From a bacterium (GTDB lineage: Bacteria > Patescibacteriota > Andersenbacteria > UBA10190 > CAIZMI01), in NCBI GenBank assembly GCA_030647555.1, contig JAUSJG010000007.1:1-36168 (forward strand): DNA of 36,168 nt, in the 5' to 3' direction. A program made the position numbers and the translations under genes. The stretch's first letter is position 1. Every line of letters starts with the position of its first letter. Shown here piece by piece: positions 1 to 6,355 of this stretch. The notes beneath the pieces are model-generated. The model searched no databases. It had not been told where the DNA came from and saw only the letters and a list, made by a program, of their open reading frames with translations.

Positions 1-46
1 TATTCTAAATCCGGCGCGAAAAGAAAGTTTTTCTGCGGTGTTGCGC

Positions 47-170
47 GCAGGGCGCGCGGTGGCGGGGCTGGCCTCCATTATTCGGTTACGTTCAGCCGTT
101 TCGCATAAAATGGGTTCGAGCCGTTTCAAAAAGACGCTCCAGAATCTGACTTTCCGTTTTTTGACCGCTA
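47..170. repeat. Dispersed ~125-bp repeat, copy A
   Basis: This is the first of three same-orientation copies of one repeat in the first 4.6 kb (B at 3320-3410, C at 4449-4567). A and C share about 120 bp, starting near GGCGCGCGGTGGC and ending at TTTTTTGACCGCT; B shares only the last ~90 bp. Inside each copy AGCCGTTTC occurs twice, about 25 bp apart. Read on the minus strand, one frame stays open in all three copies (it begins AVKKRKV and contains SVF, KRLEPI and ETAERN), so the repeat may be a coding remnant or a mobile module. In copy A this frame stays open to the window edge. Confidence 0.8.
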
Positions 171-215
171 GAATTTGACAAACTAATAACTTACGCCGAT
201 ACTAATCTTATAAAC

Positions 216-278
216 GTCCCCTCCTGATAACAAGAGCCCCTGGGCTCTGCCTCGCGAAAGCGAGGGTAGTCAGGGGGG
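216..278. other. Branched hairpin, possible terminator after the DUF3800 gene
   Basis: Two perfect hairpins (GAGCCC-CT-GGGCTC and CCTCGC-GAAA-GCGAGG) sit side by side and are enclosed by an outer stem between CCTGA near 223-227 and TCAGG at 270-274, giving a three-way junction. It begins immediately beyond the stop codon of the minus-strand DUF3800 gene, so it could end that transcript, although no clear T-run follows on that strand. Confidence 0.5.
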
Positions 279-983
279 TCATTGTTTTTTATACTGATAA
301 AATTCGGAATTACCTTTTTCGAAAATAGAAAATTGGGTTTTAATAATTTGATTTTGCTGAACAATGTCATATGAACGCGAATCGCCGGACTCCCACTTCC
401 GATAAATAGCCCAACCAAAATAATCTACCGCCTGATTGCACAAATCAAACTTTGAATCATGAAAATACAAAGCAAATGAGGTTTTTGCGTATTGTTTGAT
501 AAGTGACTTAAAAGTTTGTTTCAAAACTCCGCGTTTCTTTTTATCAAAGATGCTACTGAATACCAATACAACATGATCATATCCTTGCCATGTAGCGCGA
601 TTAAAAGAGTACTTTAACAACGCTTCGCCCATCTTCATGTATAACTCAACCGGTTGCTGATGAAACCGCGGGTTTGCCTTGTTTTTTTGCGCGATAACTG
701 AATCAATTCTCATTTGATGATCTGGCTTAACGATAATCGAAAAAACTTGATCTCGGACGGCCTGTGTATCTTCGGAGGCGTGAAAATATCCTCTTTCTTC
801 CATGCTTGTGCCACAACTGTAATTAGGCAGAAGATTGTAACGAAGATCTAAAAGCGGCGATGCAATATCAAATGGTTTTATGGCGCTTAGCGCCGTCAAA
901 ATAAAATATTTTGTCCCCGTCGGACTGAAATCAAAATTACCGGATTCATCAATGAAAATATAAAGGGTTTTTATATCTTCCAT
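279..983 (-). CDS. DUF3800 family protein
   Basis: The protein has 234 aa. The N-terminus carries the DUF3800 hallmark YIFIDESGNFDF (residues 8-19), with the Asp-Glu pair at 12-13. The C-terminal part has the matching acidic stretch (HDSKFD, then AVDYFGWAIYRKWESGD) that usually closes the domain. DUF3800 is regarded as having an RNase H-like fold and often lies on mobile or defence-related islands; its biochemical role is not settled, so a nuclease-like activity is inference. It is the last gene of a six-gene minus-strand run that starts at 3151, 47 nt downstream of the 131-aa membrane protein gene. A second DUF3800 protein lies at 4724. Confidence 0.8.
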   Translation of the reverse strand: MEDIKTLYIFIDESGNFDFSPTGTKYFILTALSAIKPFDIASPLLDLRYNLLPNYSCGTSMEERGYFHASEDTQAVRDQVFSIIVKPDHQMRIDSVIAQKNKANPRFHQQPVELYMKMGEALLKYSFNRATWQGYDHVVLVFSSIFDKKKRGVLKQTFKSLIKQYAKTSFALYFHDSKFDLCNQAVDYFGWAIYRKWESGDSRSYDIVQQNQIIKTQFSIFEKGNSEFYQYKKQ

Positions 984-1030
984 CTATCGTCAATAAATAT
1001 TTTATAGAGCATTTTATTCAATTATTAGAT

Positions 1031-1426
1031 TTACTTTTCTTTTTTCCTCAACTCATCTAGGTCAATATCTAAAATCATTTCAACTAAATCTTTTTGAGAT
1101 TGCCAAATGGTTTGTGTAATAGATATAACTTGTTCATTACTGCGGTCTTTGTCTAACTTCTCGGATAATTTATCGTTGCTTTCCATCACCATTTTTACAA
1201 GATTGCTTTCACGAACCAGTTGAATGTTCATCCTAAAACAAGAAAGCTTCCATGCCAAAATAAATAACGCTATTCCGATAACTCCAAATAAAATTTTACT
1301 CTTAAAATCACCAACAAATAAACCACCAAGGGAAACCAAACCCGCAACATACGTTAAAACTCCTATTGGTCCAAATTCTCTTAAAACTTTTATTAAACTA
1401 TCAGAAATTAATTTCCACATATTCAT
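1031..1426 (-). CDS. Small membrane protein with C-terminal coiled coil
   Basis: The family is not recognised. The 131-aa protein has two predicted membrane segments (about residues 20-38 and 44-62), then a charged helical tail (SNDKLSEKLDKD and onward) likely to form a coiled coil in the cytoplasm. Its start overlaps the stop of the preceding 62-aa gene by 4 nt, so the two are probably translationally coupled. The layout of two membrane helices plus an amphipathic tail resembles that of the 93-aa protein at 2870, though the sequences do not align well by eye. Confidence 0.75.
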   Translation of the reverse strand: MNMWKLISDSLIKVLREFGPIGVLTYVAGLVSLGGLFVGDFKSKILFGVIGIALFILAWKLSCFRMNIQLVRESNLVKMVMESNDKLSEKLDKDRSNEQVISITQTIWQSQKDLVEMILDIDLDELRKKEK

Positions 1427-1611
1427 ATCACAATTATTTTGCTAAAAAATAGCTCACCTGCCAATACGCCCTGTTTGTCCACAAATAATTTTTGTTCGAT
1501 CATATCTTTTATTGTTTCTTTTATAACCCCTTCTTCGAAAGACAACTTAGTGACTGTGTAGAGATACCCTCCGGCGGCCTCTATTTTATTAATTTTCAGC
1601 TCACGATTCAT
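1423..1611 (-). CDS. Small soluble protein, unknown
   Basis: The 62-aa product is not recognised. It begins MNRELKINKIE, has a charged helix in the middle (EEGVIKETIKDMIEQK) and ends hydrophobic (FFSKIIVI). No membrane segment or metal-binding motif is seen. It overlaps both neighbours by 4 nt, which is the best evidence that it is real and co-translated with the membrane proteins on either side. The helix followed by a short beta-like tail could be a small winged-helix fragment, but that is speculative. Confidence 0.65.
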   Translation of the reverse strand: MNRELKINKIEAAGGYLYTVTKLSFEEGVIKETIKDMIEQKLFVDKQGVLAGELFFSKIIVI

Positions 1612-2015
1612 CGCCTATTTAGAAGCAGATAAATCAATTCTAATACTAAGACAACAATTATTATTGAATTAATTGTTGACCAACCACTCTTTAAATAAAC
1701 AAAATACAATAAGCACAAAACGAGAAGACAGGGTATGCACCATTTTAGAAACTTTAGAATCCAAATAGAATATTTATACGCAAAGATCAAGATAAGATTA
1801 TTCGTTTCCTTTCCAGCTAATGTCCAACAAATCGGAGAACTTGATAAGATAATAAACTCAACAATTAAAAGGGTTCCTGGATATTGCGAATCTAGCACTC
1901 CTCTCAACAAGTAAACAGTTACGATGAGCCACCCAATCAATGGAATTAAGCCATAATCAAAATCGTAGTCATCAAGCACAACTTTATTCTTAGTAACAAG
2001 ATATGGGATGTTCAT
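1608..2015 (-). CDS. Four-helix membrane protein, unknown
   Basis: The 135-aa protein is dominated by four predicted membrane segments (about residues 23-40, 48-66, 85-106 and 113-131), with short loops and a basic C-terminus (LLNRR). No family is recognised. It starts 6 nt after the stop of the 253-aa gene and overlaps the next gene by 4 nt, so it belongs to the same minus-strand transcript. Base composition is visibly more AT-rich than the core genes further right. Confidence 0.7.
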   Translation of the reverse strand: MNIPYLVTKNKVVLDDYDFDYGLIPLIGWLIVTVYLLRGVLDSQYPGTLLIVEFIILSSSPICWTLAGKETNNLILIFAYKYSIWILKFLKWCIPCLLVLCLLYFVYLKSGWSTINSIIIVVLVLELIYLLLNRR

Positions 2016-2021
2016 ATAAAA

Positions 2022-2783
2022 TTATTTAATTCCAAAATTGTTCTTTAATTGTTTAACTTTTTCAGGATCTTCTGCTTTTTGAAGTTCTTTTTCGTATCTC
2101 TGTTTATTAATTTCCTTCTTTAATAATTCGAAATCTTTTAGCCAATCACCGTCTATGAAAGCCTCAACACCAAACTCACTCCACTCGCTGTCCATATCTG
2201 TATATTCAAGAGAGCAGTTTAAAGCTAATATTTTTGTTTCTTCTCTAAACAATTCGAGCAAGCCGTTCGTATTATTTTCTCCATCCGGTGTAACAAAAGT
2301 TGATTGATGAAATTCAAAACTGTAATTTTTTTCATTTAATACAATACTTGTAACTTCTTTTTCTTTCTTGTTTTCATTAGACTTCTTTCTAGACTTAGTC
2401 GCGTTAGTAATAATTTTTGGTACACACTCTCTTCCCTCATGTGCAATCCAGCTTGGATAGTATTTAATATCCCTAAAATAAAGTTTAGATATAAGTTCAG
2501 GAGCACCTTTCTGGTGGGCAATGTTTATACACTTCTCAACTTCCCCTTGAATCCGATATGCTTCTGTGCCCTCTCGAGGATTTGTACCAAAATAACTTAA
2601 AGGAAATTCATCGTCACTATTGTTTGTGTTACTTTTTTTAGCATTATTGTATCCATCGGTACCTGCATAAAAGAAAAAAGCAATCAACAAAGACCAAAAA
2701 ACACTCCAACCTAAACCGACTCCGAAGAATACCTCCAGTAAAAAAACAACTAAAAATACAATTATTGTAGCTAGTGAACGCAT
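2022..2783 (-). CDS. Membrane-anchored protein with large soluble domain, unknown
   Basis: The protein has 253 aa. Residues 5-45 form a hairpin of two membrane segments (LATIIVFLVVFLLEVFF, then WSVFWSLLIAFFFYAG). The rest is soluble, hydrophilic and rich in Lys, Glu and Asn, ending in a charged helix (KEINKQRYEKELQKAEDPEK). The family is not recognised. It is the largest product of the five-gene run and the most likely to carry its activity or recognition role. It lies 86 nt downstream of the 93-aa gene and 6 nt upstream of the 135-aa gene. Confidence 0.7.
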   Translation of the reverse strand: MRSLATIIVFLVVFLLEVFFGVGLGWSVFWSLLIAFFFYAGTDGYNNAKKSNTNNSDDEFPLSYFGTNPREGTEAYRIQGEVEKCINIAHQKGAPELISKLYFRDIKYYPSWIAHEGRECVPKIITNATKSRKKSNENKKEKEVTSIVLNEKNYSFEFHQSTFVTPDGENNTNGLLELFREETKILALNCSLEYTDMDSEWSEFGVEAFIDGDWLKDFELLKKEINKQRYEKELQKAEDPEKVKQLKNNFGIK

Positions 2784-2869
2784 GCCACTATAAACTTTCT
2801 ATCAAAATACATTTATTTATAATATTTCATAATTTTATACAACTAATTCACTAAAAGCAGGCTGTTGTG

Positions 2870-3151
2870 TTATTTACTTAACTGTTCATTTATTTTTGAA
2901 ATTTCTCTTTTCAGTGGTTCCACTTCCTCAGCTACCTGTTTTTTTACCATACGATTAAATTTTTCCATTAATGGTTTTCTTAACAACAAGGAGGTCACAA
3001 TGATTGCTATTAACCAAACACTTTCAGAAGAAAAATTCATTATTTCACTCATGAACGAAATAATAAAATAACCCACTAAAACCGGAATACCATATATAAA
3101 AATATACAACAACAGAAATGGCCAAATTTCGTAAAGTTCGCGTAGTTTCAT
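2870..3151 (-). CDS. Small two-helix membrane protein heading the cassette operon
   Basis: The family is not recognised. The 93-aa protein has two or three hydrophobic stretches (residues 11-34 and 44-57), followed by a basic and acidic amphipathic helix (KPLMEKFNRMVKKQVAEEVE and onward) likely to be a cytoplasmic coiled coil. It is the first gene of the minus-strand run 3151-279. A promoter with its -10 box 6 nt before the ATG points to a leaderless transcript beginning at this start codon. Confidence 0.7.
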   Translation of the reverse strand: MKLRELYEIWPFLLLYIFIYGIPVLVGYFIISFMSEIMNFSSESVWLIAIIVTSLLLRKPLMEKFNRMVKKQVAEEVEPLKREISKINEQLSK

Positions 3152-3157
3152 ATGTTT

Positions 3158-3186
3158 GGAATAACACTTAATGGGCAGAAATACAA
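3158..3186 (-). promoter_or_regulatory. Promoter of the membrane-protein cassette (leaderless)
   Basis: On the minus strand the sequence reads TTGTAT-17 bp-TATTCC followed by 6 nt and the ATG at 3151. Transcription would therefore start at or next to the start codon, as at many other genes in this window. Confidence 0.5.
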
Positions 3187-3319
3187 GAGACTAACTCATG
3201 TCATCCCCATCAAAAAGCGCCGTCGCTAAAAACCCGTTGCGTCCACGTTCGGATGTCGCGCGGGGGGGGCACGCTCGAACGACTACGAATGTTGCTCCAC
3301 TTTGTTCGCGGTTTGGTTT

Positions 3320-3410
3320 CGTTCAGCCGTTTCGGATAAAATAGGTTCGAGCCGTTTCATAAAGACGCTCCAAGACCTGACTTTCCGTTTTTTGACCGCT
3401 TTTGCAGACT
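3320..3410. repeat. Dispersed repeat, copy B (shorter)
   Basis: About 90 bp, from the TTCAGCCGTTTCG motif to TTTTTTGACCGCT, matches copies A and C with a few substitutions. The ~30 bp upstream part shared by A and C is missing and replaced by unrelated sequence. The spacer 3187-3319, between the cassette promoter and this repeat, holds no recognised gene and is GC-rich compared with the membrane genes. Confidence 0.8.
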
Positions 3411-3423
3411 TAGCGGGTTTGTG

Positions 3424-3429
3424 TATAAT
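3424..3429 (+). promoter_or_regulatory. -10 box of the 58-aa gene
   Basis: A perfect TATAAT lies 8 nt before the ATG at 3438, giving an almost leaderless transcript. The -35 region is weak (TTTGCA with 17-bp spacing). The same TATAAT-8-ATG arrangement precedes the DUF3800 gene at 4724, so both plus-strand cassette genes share a promoter layout just after a repeat copy. Confidence 0.5.
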
Positions 3430-3437
3430 AATGAATA

Positions 3438-3614
3438 ATGTCTAAACAAATTAGAAAGAAGCGAGAGGATGCTAAGATGGGTAATATTGAAAAGCAATAT
3501 AGCCGTGATTTTGGCGTTAGATCCGATAAAAAACTTGGCAACTACCTCAAGGAAAAAGGATTTCCCTCACTAAGTAAATTAATTGAAAACGCAAAACAAC
3601 CCCCCAAACGTTGA
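3438..3614 (+). CDS. Small basic protein, unknown
   Basis: This is a 58-aa open frame starting MSKQIRKKREDAK, with a C-terminal helix-like segment GNYLKEKGFPSLSKLIE and a stop at 3612-3614. It is highly basic at the N-terminus, and the YLKEKGFPSLSKLI stretch resembles the short helices of small DNA-binding antitoxins, but no family is recognised. Support for coding comes from the perfect -10 box just upstream and the protein-like composition. It lies directly before the broken HEPN-like gene, so a toxin-antitoxin or regulator-effector pairing is possible but unproven. Confidence 0.55.
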   Translation: MSKQIRKKREDAKMGNIEKQYSRDFGVRSDKKLGNYLKEKGFPSLSKLIENAKQPPKR

Positions 3615-3638
3615 GGTATTGGACGATCTTCACCCTTA

Positions 3639-3817
3639 GGCCTCGTCCATAAATAAATTTCCCATCTTATACTCACTGCATCTTTAACTGCAAGTACTTC
3701 TCAATCGTAAAACCTCTCACCGTACTGCTAGTACGCCTCAAGGTTTTACTCAATCAAAGTCCTCACATTTAAAGCGCATTGAGCATAATCTTGGGGAATT
3801 TATTTACGGACGAGGCC
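3639..3817. mobile_element. 179-bp MITE, family 1 copy 1
   Basis: This is a non-coding element that folds into one long hairpin. The termini are inverted repeats (GGCCTCGTCC... and ...GGACGAGGCC, continuing about 25 bp), and the centre is a small palindrome around GTACTGCTAGTAC. It is flanked on both sides by TTA (3636-3638 and 3818-3820), a 3-bp target duplication. A nearly identical copy lies at 8369-8547 with TAA duplications. TNA duplications with GG-starting ends are known for some IS5-family groups, so mobilisation in trans by such a transposase is a reasonable inference; no transposase is present in the window. Confidence 0.85.
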
Positions 3818-3821
3818 TTAG

Positions 3822-4439
3822 GAAATATTTGCGAAAAGGTTTTGTTTTATTGACAATGAGACGCTTAAAATTAATATTGCCATAGCTTTTGAGTACATCG
3901 TTTTTCTTATTGATACAGCAAGCAACGAAAGACACAAAAAATTAATTAAAAGTTCTTTGTATAAAGACGCAACCGTTTATACCGGGACGGTCGTTGAAGC
4001 TTGTTTACTCTATGTACTCACAAAATATTTAACACTTAATAAGGTAAGCAAGAGCAAAGTATTGACTCCCATCTGGAAGGAAGAGGCTTCTGGGATCATA
4101 TATGATTTCAGTAAAAGACGAAGAATAAGACATATCCGAGAAAAACTAAGTAATGAAAGTCTTAAAGATTCAGTAAATTTTATTGAAATAAATCGGGCGT
4201 GCAAGAGGTTAAAGATACTGTCAAAAAAAGAATTTGAACTTGCGGAAGAAATAAGGACAGCGAGAAACAAAATCCATGTTTCTGGCCTAAAGGAAATAGA
4301 TAATTCATACAGCAAGGAGCAACTTGATGCGATTTTTAATAAAGCAAACAAAATAATAAGAAAGGTGGAAAAAAAAATTAGGAAAACTAAAAAGAGGCAC
4401 TTCCACATAGCGTTGTCGTTGCATACATACAGGTTGATT
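3822..4439 (+). pseudogene. HEPN/DUF4145-like gene, damaged at both ends
   Basis: The frame is open from 3822, immediately after the MITE, with protein-like sequence well before the first conventional start (TTG at 3957). It includes FEYIVFLIDTASNERHK, then DATVYTGTVVEACLLYVL, and later the motif RTARNKIHV around 4258-4287. The pattern of a helical bundle with a late RN-x-x-H motif is that of HEPN/DUF4145-like proteins; HEPN domains are often RNases in conflict systems. The 5' end is cut by the MITE and the 3' end runs into repeat copy C, reading on to a stop at 4725-4727 through sequence that is not protein-like. I read it as a broken gene; a shortened functional product cannot be excluded. 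Confidence 0.6.
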
Positions 4440-4448
4440 GGAGGCGCA

Positions 4449-4567
4449 AGGCGCGCGGTGGCAGGGCTGGCCTCCGTTGTTCGATTACGTTCAGCCGTTT
4501 CGGATAAAATGGGTTCGAGCCGTTTCAAAAAGACGCTCCAAGATGTAACTTTCCGTTTTTTGACCGC
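4449..4567. repeat. Dispersed ~120-bp repeat, copy C
   Basis: This copy matches copy A over about 120 bp (GGCGCGCGGTGGC... to ...TTTTTTGACCGCT) with scattered substitutions, in the same orientation. It has replaced the natural 3' end of the HEPN-like gene and precedes the second DUF3800 gene by about 155 bp. Its 5' part with the bases just before it forms a GGAGGC...GCCTCC hairpin. Confidence 0.8.
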
Positions 4568-4570
4568 TTT

Positions 4571-4709
4571 TTTCGTTGGCAACGCCCGACGCCGAGTTTT
4601 GACCCATTCGACGCCACTCAGGGTTTACCCCGAGCAATCGTCGAGGGGTAAACAACCGCGCCTCCCAACGCGAACAGCGCGACCAAATCTGAACGGAACA
4701 CAAATAGTG
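4571..4709. other. Non-coding spacer with a 9-bp hairpin
   Basis: Between repeat C and the promoter of the next gene there is no convincing gene. It contains a hairpin GTTTACCCC...GGGGTAAAC (4623-4631 with 4645-4653). The frame running in from the HEPN-like gene is open here but looks random. Confidence 0.5.
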
Positions 4710-4715
4710 TATAAT
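4710..4715 (+). promoter_or_regulatory. -10 box of the second DUF3800 gene
   Basis: TATAAT lies 8 nt before the ATG at 4724, again giving a nearly leaderless message. No strong -35 box is seen. Confidence 0.5.
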
Positions 4716-4723
4716 TTCAGTAT

Positions 4724-5302
4724 ATGAATCAAACTATACAAAAACTATATTGTTATGTTGACGAAACGGGACAGGACGCCAGATCGAGTGTATTTATTGT
4801 TGCGGTGGTGGTGAGCGAACAAGAACAAAATACGGTACGTCAACAAATTTTGAAGGCTGAACAAGAATCGGGTATTGGTCTTAGTAAGTGGAGTAATGCC
4901 GGTCAAAACAGGAGAATCAAATTTTTAAACATTGCACTTGAGCGAAATATTGGCAGTGAAGATTTGTTTTACGCCTCCTACAAAAAACCTATTCCCTTCT
5001 TTTTTCCAATGCTTGATCTCACGGCTAAAGCAATAAGAGCAAAAACTAAAAAGGAATACAAAATTAAAGTGTACGTTGATGGTATTGACCGCAAAAAGGC
5101 ACGGGAACTGACAAACGCCCTGCGAATTGGAGGCATCTCGTTGGAGATGGTCAAAAGCAGACGCGACGAAAGTGAACCTTTTATTCGTTTGGCTGACCGG
5201 TGGGCGGGTTGCGTACGAGCCGGGCTAGAGGGAAACAAAGAAGCAAGGTTTTTGGTTGAAAAGGCAAAACAAGAAAAATATCTACGAGAAATCGAACACT
5301 AA
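4724..5302 (+). CDS. DUF3800 family protein, second copy
   Basis: The 192-aa protein has the N-terminal motif YCYVDETGQD (residues 9-18), equivalent to the DESG motif of DUF3800 proteins, then a hydrophobic strand SVFIVAVVV. The C-terminal signature EPFIRLADRWAGCVRAGLEG matches the family's usual closing helix with a conserved Asp. It shares little sequence with the DUF3800 protein at 279 beyond these motifs, so it is not a recent duplicate. Its start overlaps by 4 nt (ATGA) the chance extension of the HEPN-like frame, but its own -10 box suggests separate transcription. An RNase H-like nuclease role is inference from the family fold. Confidence 0.8.
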   Translation: MNQTIQKLYCYVDETGQDARSSVFIVAVVVSEQEQNTVRQQILKAEQESGIGLSKWSNAGQNRRIKFLNIALERNIGSEDLFYASYKKPIPFFFPMLDLTAKAIRAKTKKEYKIKVYVDGIDRKKARELTNALRIGGISLEMVKSRRDESEPFIRLADRWAGCVRAGLEGNKEARFLVEKAKQEKYLREIEH

Positions 5303-5304
5303 AA

Positions 5305-5365
5305 AACCTCGGCTATTCCCTTGCGGGACCAATCATCGCCGAAACGGGCGAGCCTTTGCCGAGGT
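5305..5365. terminator. Terminator between convergent units
   Basis: ACCTCGGC (from 5306) pairs with GCCGAGGT (5358-5365) around a loop with smaller pairings. On the minus strand the stem is followed by six T (complement of 5301-5306), so it can end the FtsB operon arriving from the right; it also follows the DUF3800 stop directly. Confidence 0.65.
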
Positions 5366-5411
5366 CTTATGAAGTTAACCTAGCCCAAATTACAAATCCT
5401 GTCAAGGTCGC

Positions 5412-5957
5412 CTATTTTGTCACCACGGTCTTACTCGCCTCGTCCCACTTGAGCCCCACATTCCACACTGTTACATTGGGGGCGTATTTGCTTTCCCAGG
5501 GGCTTATAATCCCCAACGCGGACATTTTCTCACGTAACAATATCGCACTAATTCCCTTTTCGGATAGATAAGTCGCCGAATTACCGCCATAAATCTCGTT
5601 CAACATATTTTTTCCGCCCGGAATAGCGTTAATTGTTTTTTCAACCGCCAAACTTGCCTGCTTGATATCCGCCTTGCTAATCCGCACTTTTTCATAATAA
5701 GCCGTTACTTGCGTCGCCTTATCCAGTAACAACGCGGACAAAAGCACCTCCGGTTTTTTACCAGAACCGTCTTTTTTTATCGCCTCGGTCCATTCTCGAT
5801 AAGTTACGCAATAATATCCCGCGCAGACAACCGGTATCGGCACCCATTTTTGCAAACCAAACGGCGCTGTTGGATACACGGACAAGCCAACCAAGCCAAA
5901 AACCACAACCACAATAATAAGCACAAACCACACAACCGATACAAGAATGTTTTTCAT
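5412..5957 (-). CDS. Membrane-anchored protein, possibly SurA-N-like
   Basis: I chose the start MKNILVSVVWF because its ATG overlaps the FtsB stop by 4 nt (ATGA); it gives 181 aa. Residues 4-25 form one membrane anchor, followed by an extracytoplasmic domain. The helical part (SALLLDKATQVTAYYEK, KADIKQASLAVEKTI, then LSEKGISAILLREKMSALG) resembles the N-terminal chaperone domain of SurA/PrsA-type proteins, but no PPIase domain follows. That assignment is tentative. It is the third gene of an operon with an HtrA-like protein and FtsB, which fits a role in the envelope. Confidence 0.6.
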   Translation of the reverse strand: MKNILVSVVWFVLIIVVVVFGLVGLSVYPTAPFGLQKWVPIPVVCAGYYCVTYREWTEAIKKDGSGKKPEVLLSALLLDKATQVTAYYEKVRISKADIKQASLAVEKTINAIPGGKNMLNEIYGGNSATYLSEKGISAILLREKMSALGIISPWESKYAPNVTVWNVGLKWDEASKTVVTK

Positions 5958-6355
5958 AACACCGTTGACGCAAAAAACAAATTCCACCACTGACGCGGTA
6001 TAGATATTTGCGCGTCAAAATTTTGTACCTGAATACCTTGCGCACCGGCCACGATTCCACTATTTGGAACAACTACGACATGTTCCCCGGGCGCTTGAAA
6101 ACCTAATTTTTCATGAGCCGTTCTTTCCACATAATCATCCGTTTTAAGGTATTCAAGCAGATTTCTCAAATCGGCGATTTTCTGATTATTGTCTGTAATT
6201 TCCTTTTTTAAGCCACTCACATGTTGCTGTCGCTCCACCCTGCGTCTTAACTCTTGGCCATAAGAGACCATCACCAAAACAATGGAAATTCCTACGACAA
6301 AAGCAATAATCAATCGTAGGGGCTTATTTTTTTTTACTTTACTGTTGTTTTGCAT
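5954..6355 (-). CDS. ftsB: Septum formation initiator family protein (FtsB/DivIC-like)
   Basis: The 133-aa protein has a basic cytoplasmic N-terminus, one membrane segment (about residues 14-31), a short coiled coil (GLKKEITDNNQKIADLRNLLEYLK), and the family's conserved motif YVERTAHEKLGFQAPGE followed by a beta strand VVVVP. FtsB/DivIC proteins sit in the cell membrane and link the FtsQ/FtsL division complex. The gene starts inside the end of the HtrA-like gene (17-nt overlap) and overlaps the next gene by 4 nt, so the three form one operon. Confidence 0.85.
   Translation of the reverse strand: MQNNSKVKKNKPLRLIIAFVVGISIVLVMVSYGQELRRRVERQQHVSGLKKEITDNNQKIADLRNLLEYLKTDDYVERTAHEKLGFQAPGEHVVVVPNSGIVAGAQGIQVQNFDAQISIPRQWWNLFFASTVL

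Noticed and set aside
85-130. tRNA T-arm in the dispersed repeat (GGTTCGAGCC)
   Set aside because: No stem pairs around it and no acceptor, D or anticodon arm can be built.
4440-4727. Natural C-terminus of the HEPN-like protein running to the ATGA overlap
   Set aside because: This stretch is mostly repeat C and GC-rich spacer with random-looking residues, and the next gene has its own TATAAT box. The 4-nt overlap is probably chance.
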